Positions 12,546 to 24,218 of a stretch of 64,000 nt of DNA are shown here, piece after piece. This DNA is from Bolinopsis microptera (lineage: Eukaryota > Ctenophora > Tentaculata > Lobata > Bolinopsidae), in NCBI RefSeq assembly GCF_026151205.1, contig NC_087084.1, positions 2,022,312 through 2,086,311 on the forward strand, given 5' to 3'. Below the pieces are notes generated by a model, which had not been told where the DNA came from, did no database searches, and saw only the letters and a list, made by a program, of their open reading frames with translations. The translations under genes were made by a program, and so were the position numbers. The first letter of the stretch is position 1; every line of letters starts with the position of its first letter.

Positions 12546-13349
12546 CATGTTTATATCCAAGCAAAAGTTAACTTTATACTAACATTGTTTACAAAATATT
12601 TACTTGCACGCACGCAATTATATATTGATTATACCGTATATGGCGCGTAATTGGCTGTGCAAATATCACGTGCTATATGCCGCCACTAAGCGCGCTCAAT
12701 CCCTACCTCGTGACTCTCGGGCGACCCTCACGTGACCGATTACACACCGATCTCGGTGTGTGACGGAAACTAGGAAAAAGCTAGTTTGAGCATCAAATAG
12801 GCACCTCTCACTCAGCAGCTGCAGAGTTTAATATCTTACACCTGTCACTCGCTTTCCGGACCCCGGACCGGATTGTGGGAAAACTCTTCAGTCTGATAAT
12901 GTTAGTCGGACTGACTGGAAACGGCTTTGCGTTCCTTTTCGAAAAAAGAAAGTTTTGAAGATGCAGAAATCAACAAATTTATCATTATCACGCAACCAGC
13001 TCGGTATAGCTAAACATCTCTAAATTTCAACTATATACCTACATTTACAATTTCATCCTCAAAGATTTGAACTGTGGATTAGTAAATATCTGTCTTAAGC
13101 TGTCATAACATCCAAGCGAACATTCTAGAAGACACAGTACTAGCTGTTTCATATTTGGCGGGAAATCATTATATCAGCTCATGGTTATTTATTACCACTA
13201 GTGCCCGTCGGAGCCGCGCACACGTGCACACTCGTACATTGAGCTACCTATACTTTACACCCTTCTTACTTTCTTACACCCGCTCGGAATCACTTCTTGT
13301 ATTTTCTCTGTCAGCTGTTTCGTCTGCTCGATCGTCTGCTTGGTGACGG
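12546..13349. other. Non-coding part of unit 1
   Basis: No gene is supported. The notable element is a short perfect palindrome CACACCGATCTCGGTGTG near 12745-12762, with CACGTG boxes close by. The stretch repeats in unit 2. Confidence 0.4.
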
Positions 13350-13826
13350 AGCCCCTGTGTCATGTATATATCATGTGCAATTCTGTAAAGTGTAAACCGG
13401 CTGCTATTCATTTTCTGTAACTCAATACATTGTTTTGACGATGTAACTGCTATCATCTTCATCATCGCTCTCAGCGAGTATAACCTCAGTCTTGCAGCAG
13501 AGGACAATAAGACAGTAAGTTTATAACATCTCAAATTTTATATATAGCGTTGTTTGATGGAGGCATGGTTTTGGGACTGTATAGTCAGTATATAGTGTTA
13601 GCTGTGCGGGGTACCTTGTGTTCTGGTGTTTTGTAGGACTAGCTGAGATCACACTGTTTGCTACTAACTTTCTGGATCTCAGCGAGATAGACCCTTATAT
13701 TAGTTTTGGTAGAGTTGGTGGGAACTTGTGTCAGAATATATTAGGAGGGTGCGATGTAGCGGGGACTCACTGTACCCAGGGAATAGCTTGTACTTTTATC
13801 CTGACCCTACTGATACCCCTCATGGT
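13350..13826 (+). other. Unrecognised exon-like segments at the end of the duplicated unit
   Basis: Two stretches look exon-like. One ends at a perfect donor GTAAGT near 13514, with an open frame ...ALSEYNLSLAAEDNK. The other follows TTTTGTAG near 13635 and stays open to 13833 (...FATNFLDLSEIDPYISF...). I do not recognise either, and their phases do not join cleanly, so they may be remnants of the gene that originally lay downstream. Copies are at 20651-21127. Confidence 0.22.
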
Positions 13827-13827
13827 C

Positions 13828-14239
13828 CACTAACTAAACCCAATTGTGTCCCCGTGTCTCCACTAACTAAACCCAATTGTGTCCCCGTGTCTCCACTAAC
13901 TAAACCCAATTGTGTTTCCGTGTCTCCACTAACTAAACCCAATTGTGTCCCCGTGTCACCACTAGCTAAACCCAATTGTGTCCCCGTGTCTCCAATAACT
14001 AAACCCAATTGTGTCCCCGTGTCTCCACTAACTAAACCCAATTGTGTCCCCGTGTCTCCACTAACTAAACCCAATTGTGTCCCCGTGTCTCCACTAACTA
14101 AACCCAATTGTGTCCCCGTGTCTCCACTAACTAAACCCAATTGTGTCCCCGTGTCTCCACTAACTAAACCCAATTGTGTCCCCGTGTCTCCACTAACTAA
14201 ACCCAATTGTGTCCCCGTGTCTCCACTAACTAAACCTCC
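13828..14239. repeat. 33-bp minisatellite (copy 2)
   Basis: About 12.4 units, with the same variant units (TTTCCG, CACCACTAGC, CCAATAAC) in the same order as copy 3. The junction with the preceding DNA is CCTCATGGT / CCACTAAC. Confidence 0.9.
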
Positions 14240-14245
14240 CCACAG

Positions 14246-16917
14246 CAATAATAAACCAGCTGATGACAGTGGGAGGGGACATAATGTCCTTGGTTCCTGT
14301 GGGAAAGAGTGGGAAACACATGGGAACTGCTGTAGACTACGCTATGCATGTGTTCTATCAGGTTAGTGCTGAATAAGCTTCAGTTCCTTTTAAAAGCTGA
14401 GTGTGAGCTAGCTTTGTTGAAACTTATGATAATGAAATAAACTTTAAATATACATATATATCCAGGCTTTTATCTGATACAATCACTCACTAAATAATTG
14501 CGGATCCCTGATAACCCGATCCCACTACACAGGACAAACGAATAGCGCACACTCCATTCCACGCCCTGACCCCGGCCGAGAGGGAGATATACATCGCCAG
14601 AACCAACCTCCTCAACCACATGTCTACACTTCTCAGGGACGAGGTCCAGAAACGGGAACAGACCATGAGAGAAGAAGCAGGTACTTGATAAAATCAATCA
14701 GTCCATTAATTAGTTCACTAATTAGTTCACTAATTAGTTCACTAATTTGTTCACTAGTCGATATATATTTCCTTGAGAAGGGTGGTGTTCAAGCCAAATT
14801 TTAAGAATTAATCTGTTGGATGAGAAATAGTATCCTTTAATAATGTTAACACACCATAAGAGTGGAAACCTGCTAAGGTTGAATAGCGAAGACGAGAAGT
14901 ATTATTTGTTTGTTGCTATCCATGTTATTTATTTTGCTTAACCCTAATAATATAATTGATGTTGTAGATACTGGCACTCTTGCCAATCATCTTTAAAACT
15001 GGGGAGAGGGGGGTGCAAACTGTTGCCTGGTGTCGTTAGTAATCAGATGCCCCCACTTCAGGGCCCCATTCTTGGTCCGTTCAATTTACCATTATCAATG
15101 ATGTTCTACATGGCTTATCTGATGTTTCGAATGCTCTGAGATTTATCCATCAATACCTTAAAAGTTAAAATATCTCAAAATTATTTTTCTCCGTACCCAT
15201 TTACTAAAAAATCTCTGGAAGTCTGGACAGTCGTTTTACACTAAGAGTTAACGCAGGTCCAGAACAAGATGAAAGTGCTGGAGCAGTGGCGTAACGTTGC
15301 CTGTTGGCGCCCCCCTGCCGAAAAAGGCGCCCCCCTGTTGGCGCCCCCTCCCCTTTTGGTGCCCCTCCCTAAAATTGAACAAATTAGGTGATTTAAAGAA
15401 AACACCCTCAAAGTCCAACAGACGCGCTAGTCGTGCAAAAATTGGCGCTAATGGTGAAAAAGTGGGTGCTAATGGTGAAAAAGTGGGCGCTGATGGTGAA
15501 AAACTGCGCTCTAGTGGTGAAAAATTGGGCGCTAATGGTGTAAAAATGGGTGCTAGTGGTGAAAAAGTGGGCGCTGATGGTGTAAAAATGGGCGCTAATG
15601 GTGAAAAAATGGGCGCTGATGGTGTAAAAATGGGCGCTAATGGTGAAAAAGTGGGCGCTGATGCTGTAAAAATGGGCGCTAATGGTGTAAAAATGGGTGC
15701 TGATGGTGAAAAACAGGGTAAGAGAGCTTGTACCGATGGTCCAACAAGGAAAGACGATGAGCTTCACGCTAGCGAAGCCTAATCTCCATCTTCCTTCTAT
15801 TGATCTGTGCTTTCTTTGTGCTATCATCATCTTTTCACACGAAGCATGTTTATCACATACCATATCCTGAAATACATCTAATAGAAATATCTACATCTAA
15901 AGTGTCCACAGTTTTTAACCATTCGTGTGTATGTGTGTGTAATTCTTTATTATACTCTGCATACATTTTTCATTCACCTTTAATTTATATGTTAGGCGCC
16001 CAAGTAGTCGCGAGCAGGGTTTGCTATTTGTTTACCGTGTTCGAGATTCCATCATAACCTGGCGGCAATATTTCATGACCGATTTAAAACTTTTCCATGC
16101 AAAATAATCCTACAATCTGTCACTTCTCAGAGTTGATGGAAGCTGAGGGAAAGAAAGGACACAAACCAAAGATGCTGTTCAAGTATTGTTACGAGTGTGG
16201 TCGCAGCACTGGTTAGCCGATATTTTCATTGATCAGTTGATATTAATTAGTTATTTGGTTGATACAAAATCATTAATAATTGATATATACCTAGCGAAAT
16301 TAGGATTTTACAACTTTCTACCTGCTACCTTGATAAGTTGATAGTACCCCAAAAATTCAATATCCATCCTAATGGTGATATATTTCAGGCGTAAAACTCT
16401 CTCCCTGTACGAGATGTTTCACTGTTTCCTTCTGTTCTCAACGGTGTAAACTAAAAGCCTGGACCAGCCGCCACAGGAAGGAATGTACTAAATTAGAGAA
16501 CAAACAGAAGGAAAAGAAGGAGAGGGGACCTTCTGTTTCTGTTTCTCCACCCCCTGTTAAAGTAGTGAAAAAGGAGGAGTCTGCCTCAAAATCAGGTCAG
16601 TTTTTTAGATTTATTAACTTTAACTTTAACTTTAGGCGCTAATTTAGGATGTTTCAGCAAACTTTCTCCGGATACAATAATATTGGGTACAATAACAGTT
16701 ACCTGTTTATCTATTTCATCATGAGTCTCTACTTTATTTTCAAGCACTCCTTTCTATTTCAGACACGGGCAAAAAAGGCAAAACACGCTCAGTCTCCAAA
16801 GATATATTCGGAAAGAAGAACAAACGGGACAACAGACGAGGCAAGGACGACGACCAGCCGGAGATGATAACCCACGCTCTTCCTAGGATCGTTAACCTGC
16901 AGCACAGTAACATCTAG
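14246..16917 (+). pseudogene. Duplicated 3' end of ANKMY1 (unit 2), disrupted
   Basis: Copies of exons 11-16 lie at 14246-14361, 14533-14680, 15257-15717, 16131-16211, 16389-16595 and 16763-16917, all with conserved GT-AG borders. There is no upstream ankyrin exon or start codon in the unit. The exon 13 copy contains a 116-bp insertion (15286-15401) that brings an in-frame TAA at 15292 and shifts the frame. The MYND cysteines remain intact. It could act as alternative 3' exons, but as a stand-alone gene it is broken. Confidence 0.8.
15286..15401. other. 116-bp insertion in the exon 13 copy (unit 2)
   Basis: Compared with unit 1, extra sequence begins GTGGCGTAACG and includes several GGCGCCCCCC-like blocks. 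It starts after GGAGCA and ends before ACACCCTC. Its length is not a multiple of three and it contains an in-frame TAA. Its origin is not recognised; no clear target duplication is visible. Confidence 0.8.
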
Positions 16918-18660
16918 GAATTTCAAGAATTACCGCCTCCAGAGATCTCAGATCTTCCACTGACTATTATGAGGGCTGATGTGTAGCGCGGACTGCAGCT
17001 GCTTTTATGCGAAGTTCATACCGCGGCGCGGAGCTCTGATTGAGATCGGAATTCTTGCGATCAATTCTTTTAGTAATCATATCAGACGGATGGATTTTGA
17101 AACATGCTCATATTAACAAATGAAGTCAAGGGTTATTTAGTTGAATATATTTATTAACAAGAAATGATGATCGTAATAAAATTAGTAATTCGCACAATTA
17201 TTGAAGAATTATTGAATTGAGGTGAATTGATTAATATATCCGCCGGGCCGACCGTTACCCTTTCCGGCCTTACACACAATTTTGATTAAAAATTATGATG
17301 ATCATAACGGTATTTTTTACTTCATTGAGGAATGAGAATCAATCTCTTTTGTAATATTTTCCCAGAATTTACAAGTGTCATTACGATTTTAAAGGCACCA
17401 AAAGAGACTTCACGGGCCTGCTGTAAGTGTAAATTATTATCCACTTCAATGTATTTATATATGTTTAAACTTTAAAACTAATCATGAGCACACTCACTCA
17501 CAAATATTTGATGTATGATGTAAATTTTGTATATATGTTCAGAATCAGATGTGAATTATACCACTTCCTCAGAAAAACTTTTATCCCGCTATGTAACGCC
17601 TTTTTCTTGTTATAATTATATTATACTAAGTTGAGAAATTTTCTTGATTTTGGAGTCATGAAGTATCTAAGTATTAATTGAATCATCAAGTACATCGTTC
17701 ACTATAAAACGAAATGCTCAAGAGCTCGAGTAGTTTTAAGTAGTCATGTCCAGAGCCATGGCCTTACAGCTAGTTATCGCTTCAGTCAATTTATTAAACA
17801 AATATCTTTGCTTGGAAAATGATTAACTGTCACAGACAAAATATGTGGTAATAATTTTCATTATCCTGATCCTATTGACCATCCTTGGCTGATTCAACCG
17901 GGCCGTCTCCCATGTCAAGTGTCACATTAATTGTCAGACGCTGCCAGCCACATCATCTCATTGATTCCGGGTCGCGAATCTAATCTGGGGGGGGGGGGGG
18001 GTGCAGGGGATACTGCACGCGCACGTGCAGTATCTTCCACATCACCACTAAATGTTATTGTTAGAGTTTTGCGTTACACGTTAGTTTTTGTTGTATACTA
18101 TCTGCATATAGTTATCGTACCAAACTCGCTACCTGTTCATTAGTATAGATTGTTAGCAATCCTCTTCCATTTATTAAATATCTTCCGGCTAGGAGCTGCA
18201 TCTCTCATCCATGGTTTGTGGTTCCATGCTACATTGCTACTGCTGCTGCTACTACTAATACGATCATGTTGTATTCAAATTGAAGATATAAAGGAATAGT
18301 ACACCCTGTGATTGAGCTTTTCATTTAGAAGTGAAACAAATTCTTCGCATTAATATTGTGGAGCCAGGGTACACTTGGTTATTGGTTAAAACGCTTCCAC
18401 CCCGATATATTTTACCCGATAAATGTATTTAATTGCAGTTGTGAAATAAATTTAAACTGTGACTTTGAACTCTGAACCAGTTTAACGATATTTTGCCGGT
18501 AAGTTCATGTGAAAGAACCTTTATGACTATAGTAACTATAGCTAACGTCAGAACTAATCGGCCGCGCAAATAATGTTTTTTGCAATCCACAATTTCGGCG
18601 TAAGATCGGCGAGATGCTATTGCTAACCTGCCGGGTTCTCATGCTATTAGTATTATATTT

Positions 18661-20650
18661 CTGTTCATAATCATATGAATAGATATTAGGCGGAATGACA
18701 GGTTACTGGGCGGCGCTCAGCCTGTCATTCCGCCAAATCTTTAATATTATGTTTATGAACATAATAGCCTGGGGTCCCCAGGTAATATGACAGGCTGAGC
18801 ACGGCCCAGTAACGAAATTCACCACTGGGCCACGCCGCGCCGAGCTGCGAAAGATTGACATCGTGAATCATAGTTGGTCAGTTCGTACAAAATTTGTAAA
18901 AAATTCGTACAGTTTGGCACCTTTTAAAAGTTCGGGATTAGTTCGGGAAAAATTTGCCTCATAAATTTTCGAAAAGCTAACTACAAGAATTTTATAATTT
19001 GAAATATGAGGGGTTTAAGTTTTGTGTTTTGACCAATAATACAAATTGTATAACTGAAGTATTAGTACGCATGAAAATCACTTTTCAACTTTATCAAGGA
19101 AATCAATGCAATAAATCACATCAACTTTGCTATCATTATCACCTAAACTTGTAGTGTCCGACTCAGAAATCTGATTTAACAGTTTGAGGTTTCAATTTTT
19201 CGGACTGAAGTAATCAAAAAACAAAACTTTTTTTCTTAAAATTCGGTAAAAATTCCTCGACAGCTTTTTAAAATTCGTACAGTTCGGCACCTTTTAAAAG
19301 TTCGTACAGGCCAACTATGTCGTGAATATAAAAAATCAACAGGGAGAATATCAATAAACATGCACCCGTACCTGTCATGTCCTGCCATATAAACTAGCTC
19401 TTTCACTCTCCACCAGGTTCACCAGTTCTTCCAGTTCTAAAGCGTAAAGGAAATTAGAAATCTAGATCTAAGAAATTTGATGATATTACTACAACATACA
19501 AATATGCCTATATTGTCGCTAAAAATGTTACCTTTAGTTTTACCTCGAAAATTAGAAATTTTCAGAAAATGTGTTATTGGTCTGGTTTGGGGAGCGGCCT
19601 AGGGCGCTTTAATTATTCTTGCCCATCATCAGCCGCTTCCCCGGTCCCCGAGACTTCATCTTTACTTTCGTCTGGTTTTCCACTCTCTGTTCTCTCACCA
19701 AGTTACTAGCTAGGTAACATGATAATCGAGCTGAGTTACAGTTTTCAACGTAACAACGATTTCGAGGATGGTTCAGACAAATCCTCGCTCTCACCCATCT
19801 GAGCAACAAACCAGTGCACTGCCAACTATGCTACCTCACACTTGCATGTTTATATCCAAGCAAAAGTTAACTTTATACTAACATTGTTTACAAAATATTT
19901 ACTTGCACGCACGCAATTATATATTGATTATACCGTATATGGCGCGTAATTGGCTGTGCAAATATCACGTGCTATATGCCGCCACTAAGCGCGCTCAATC
20001 CCTACCTCGTGACTCTCGGGCGACCCTCACGTGACCGATTACACACCGATCTCGGTGTGTGACGGAAACTAGGAAAAAGCTAGTTTGAGCATCAAATAGG
20101 CACCTCTCACTCAGCAGCTGCAGAGTTTAATATCTTACACCTGTCACTCGCTTTCCGGACCCCGGACCGGATTGTGGGAAAACTCTTCAGTCTGATAATG
20201 TTAGTCGGACTGACAGGAAACGGCTTTGCGTTCCTTTTCGAAAAATTAACGTTTCGGAAGTGCAGAAATCAACAAATTTCTCAACATCACGCAACCAGCT
20301 CGGTAGCTAAACATCTATAAATTTCAACTATTATAATACCTACATTTACAATTTCATCGTCAAAGATTTGAACTGTGGATTAGTAAATATCTGTCTTAAG
20401 CTGTCATAACATCCAAGCGAACATTCTAGAAGACACAGTACTAGCTGTTTCATATTTGGCGGGAAATCATTATATCAGCTCATGGTTATTTATTACCACT
20501 AGTGCCCGTCGGAGCCGCGCACACGTGCACACTCGTACATTGAGCTACCTATACTTTACACCCTTCTTACTTTCTTACACCCGCTCGGAATCACTTCTTG
20601 TATTTTCTCTGTCAGCTGTTTCGTCTGCTCGATCGTCTGCTTGGTGACGG
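18661..20650. other. Non-coding part of unit 2
   Basis: Apart from the hAT-type MITE and the SINE-like remnant, this matches unit 1 position for position and contains no supported gene. A short divergent patch lies near 20240-20340, where unit 1 and unit 2 differ at many bases over about 100 bp. Confidence 0.4.
18869..19319. mobile_element. Non-autonomous hAT-type MITE (unit 2 copy)
   Basis: This is the same 451-bp element as in unit 1, with the same 8-bp flanking repeat TCGTGAAT (18861-18868, 19320-19327). Identical insertion site shows it was copied with the segmental duplication rather than inserted twice. Confidence 0.8.
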
Positions 20651-21128
20651 AGCCCCTGTGTCATGTATATATCATGTGCAATTCTGTAAAGTGTAAACCG
20701 GCTGCTATTCATTTTCTGTAACTCAATACATTGTTTTGACGATGTAACTGCTATCATCTTCATCATCGCTCTCAGCGAGTATAACCTCAGTCTTGCAGCA
20801 GAGGACAATAAGACAGTAAGTTTATAACATCTCAAATTTTATATATAGCGTTGTTTGATGGAGGCATGGTTTTGGGACTGTATAGTCAGTATATAGTGTT
20901 AGCTGTGCGGGGTACCTTGTGTTCTGGTGTTTTGTAGGACTAGCTGAGATCACACTGTTTGCTACTAACTTTCTGGATCTCAGCGAGATAGACCCTTATA
21001 TTAGTTTTGGTAGAGTTGGTGGGAACTTGTGTCAGAATATATTAGGAGGGTGCGATGTAGCGGGGACTCACTGTACCCAGGGAATAGCTTGTACTTTTAT
21101 CCTGACCCTACTGATACCCCTCATGGTC

Positions 21129-21540
21129 CACTAACTAAACCCAATTGTGTCCCCGTGTCTCCACTAACTAAACCCAATTGTGTCCCCGTGTCTCCACTAA
21201 CTAAACCCAATTGTGTTTCCGTGTCTCCACTAACTAAACCCAATTGTGTCCCCGTGTCACCACTAGCTAAACCCAATTGTGTCCCCGTGTCTCCAATAAC
21301 TAAACCCAATTGTGTCCCCGTGTCTCCACTAACTAAACCCAATTGTGTCCCCGTGTCTCCACTAACTAAACCCAATTGTGTCCCCGTGTCTCCACTAACT
21401 AAACCCAATTGTGTCCCCGTGTCTCCACTAACTAAACCCAATTGTGTCCCCGTGTCTCCACTAACTAAACCCAATTGTGTCCCCGTGTCTCCACTAACTA
21501 AACCCAATTGTGTCCCCGTGTCTCCACTAACTAAACCTCC
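21129..21540. repeat. 33-bp minisatellite (copy 3)
   Basis: This array is identical in unit number and variant order to copy 2, as expected from a very recent duplication or from an assembly duplication. Confidence 0.9.
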
Positions 21541-21546
21541 CCACAG

Positions 21547-24218
21547 CAATAATAAACCAGCTGATGACAGTGGGAGGGGACATAATGTCCTTGGTTCCTG
21601 TGGGAAAGAGTGGGAAACACATGGGAACTGCTGTAGACTACGCTATGCATGTGTTCTATCAGGTTAGTGCTGAATAAGCTTCAGTTCCTTTTAAAAGCTG
21701 AGTGTGAGCTAGCTTTGTTGAAACTTATGATAATGAAATAAACTTTAAATATACATATATATCCAGGCTTTTATCTGATACAATCACTCACTAAATAATT
21801 GCGGATCCCTGATAACCCGATCCCACTACACAGGACAAACGAATAGCGCACACTCCATTCCACGCCCTGACCCCGGCCGAGAGGGAGATATACATCGCCA
21901 GAACCAACCTCCTCAACCACATGTCTACACTTCTCAGGGACGAGGTCCAGAAACGGGAACAGACCATGAGAGAAGAAGCAGGTACTTGATAAAATCAATC
22001 AGTCCATTAATTAGTTCACTAATTAGTTCACTAATTAGTTCACTAATTTGTTCACTAGTCGATATATATTTCCTTGAGAAGGGTGGTGTTCAAGCCAAAT
22101 TTTAAGAATTAATCTGTTGGATGAGAAATAGTATCCTTTAATAATGTTAACACACCATAAGAGTGGAAACCTGCTAAGGTTGAATAGCGAAGACGAGAAG
22201 TATTATTTGTTTGTTGCTATCCATGTTATTTATTTTGCTTAACCCTAATAATATAATTGATGTTGTAGATACTGGCACTCTTGCCAATCATCTTTAAAAC
22301 TGGGGAGAGGGGGGTGCAAACTGTTGCCTGGTGTCGTTAGTAATCAGATGCCCCCACTTCAGGGCCCCATTCTTGGTCCGTTCAATTTACCATTATCAAT
22401 GATGTTCTACATGGCTTATCTGATGTTTCGAATGCTCTGAGATTTATCCATCAATACCTTAAAAGTTAAAATATCTCAAAATTATTTTTCTCCGTACCCA
22501 TTTACTAAAAAATCTCTGGAAGTCTGGACAGTCGTTTTACACTAAGAGTTAACGCAGGTCCAGAACAAGATGAAAGTGCTGGAGCAGTGGCGTAACGTTG
22601 CCTGTTGGCGCCCCCCTGCCGAAAAAGGCGCCCCCCTGTTGGCGCCCCCTCCCCTTTTGGTGCCCCTCCCTAAAATTGAACAAATTAGGTGATTTAAAGA
22701 AAACACCCTCAAAGTCCAACAGACGCGCTAGTCGTGCAAAAATTGGCGCTAATGGTGAAAAAGTGGGTGCTAATGGTGAAAAAGTGGGCGCTGATGGTGA
22801 AAAACTGCGCTCTAGTGGTGAAAAATTGGGCGCTAATGGTGTAAAAATGGGTGCTAGTGGTGAAAAAGTGGGCGCTGATGGTGTAAAAATGGGCGCTAAT
22901 GGTGAAAAAATGGGCGCTGATGGTGTAAAAATGGGCGCTAATGGTGAAAAAGTGGGCGCTGATGCTGTAAAAATGGGCGCTAATGGTGTAAAAATGGGTG
23001 CTGATGGTGAAAAACAGGGTAAGAGAGCTTGTACCGATGGTCCAACAAGGAAAGACGATGAGCTTCACGCTAGCGAAGCCTAATCTCCATCTTCCTTCTA
23101 TTGATCTGTGCTTTCTTTGTGCTATCATCATCTTTTCACACGAAGCATGTTTATCACATACCATATCCTGAAATACATCTAATAGAAATATCTACATCTA
23201 AAGTGTCCACAGTTTTTAACCATTCGTGTGTATGTGTGTGTAATTCTTTATTATACTCTGCATACATTTTTCATTCACCTTTAATTTATATGTTAGGCGC
23301 CCAAGTAGTCGCGAGCAGGGTTTGCTATTTGTTTACCGTGTTCGAGATTCCATCATAACCTGGCGGCAATATTTCATGACCGATTTAAAACTTTTCCATG
23401 CAAAATAATCCTACAATCTGTCACTTCTCAGAGTTGATGGAAGCTGAGGGAAAGAAAGGACACAAACCAAAGATGCTGTTCAAGTATTGTTACGAGTGTG
23501 GTCGCAGCACTGGTTAGCCGATATTTTCATTGATCAGTTGATATTAATTAGTTATTTGGTTGATACAAAATCATTAATAATTGATATATACCTAGCGAAA
23601 TTAGGATTTTACAACTTTCTACCTGCTACCTTGATAAGTTGATAGTACCCCAAAAATTCAATATCCATCCTAATGGTGATATATTTCAGGCGTAAAACTT
23701 TCTCCCTGTACGAGATGTTTCACTGTTTCCTTCTGTTCTCAACGGTGTAAACTAAAAGCCTGGACCAGCCGCCACAGGAAGGAATGTACTAAATTAGAGA
23801 ACAAACAGAAGGAAAAGAAGGAGAGGGGACCTTCTGTTTCTGTTTCTCCACCCCCTGTTAAAGTAGTGAAAAAGGAGGAGTCTGCCTCAAAATCAGGTCA
23901 GTTTTTTAGATTTATTAACTTTAACTTTAACTTTAGGCGCTAATTTAGGATGTTTCAGCAAACTTTCTCCGGATACAATAATATTGGGTACAATAACAGT
24001 TACCTGTTTATCTATTTCATCATGAGTCTCTACTTTATTTTCAAGCACTCCTTTCTATTTCAGACACGGGCAAAAAAGGCAAAACACGCTCAGTCTCCAA
24101 AGATATATTCGGAAAGAAGAACAAACGGGACAACAGACGAGGCAAGGACGACGACCAGCCGGAGATGATAACCCACGCTCTTCCTAGGATCGTTAACCTG
24201 CAGCACAGTAACATCTAG
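21547..24218 (+). pseudogene. Duplicated 3' end of ANKMY1 (unit 3), disrupted
   Basis: Copies of exons 11-16 lie at 21547-21662, 21834-21981, 22558-23018, 23432-23512, 23690-23896 and 24064-24218. It shares with unit 2 the 116-bp insertion (22587-22702) and its stop. The only coding difference from unit 2 that I noted is a synonymous base early in exon 15. This is the 3'-most MYND-coding copy. Confidence 0.8.
22587..22702. other. 116-bp insertion in the exon 13 copy (unit 3)
   Basis: Same sequence and position as in unit 2, so the insertion preceded the split of units 2 and 3 but is absent from unit 1. Confidence 0.8.

Larger units (their letters stand above)
6737..13827. repeat. Segmental tandem duplication, unit 1
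   Basis: The unit runs from the 33-bp minisatellite through ANKMY1 exons 11-16, the 3' flank and downstream non-coding DNA up to the next start of the minisatellite. Unit 1 differs from units 2 and 3 by fewer minisatellite repeats, by lacking the 116-bp insertion in exon 13, and by scattered substitutions. Its exons are continuous with the upstream ankyrin exons and keep an open frame. Confidence 0.9.
13828..21128. repeat. Segmental tandem duplication, unit 2
   Basis: This is a full second copy, 7301 bp from minisatellite start to minisatellite start. It is nearly identical to unit 3 wherever both exist; the differences I noticed include one synonymous base in exon 15 and the length of a G run near 17987. 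It has about 12.4 units of the 33-bp array. Confidence 0.9.
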
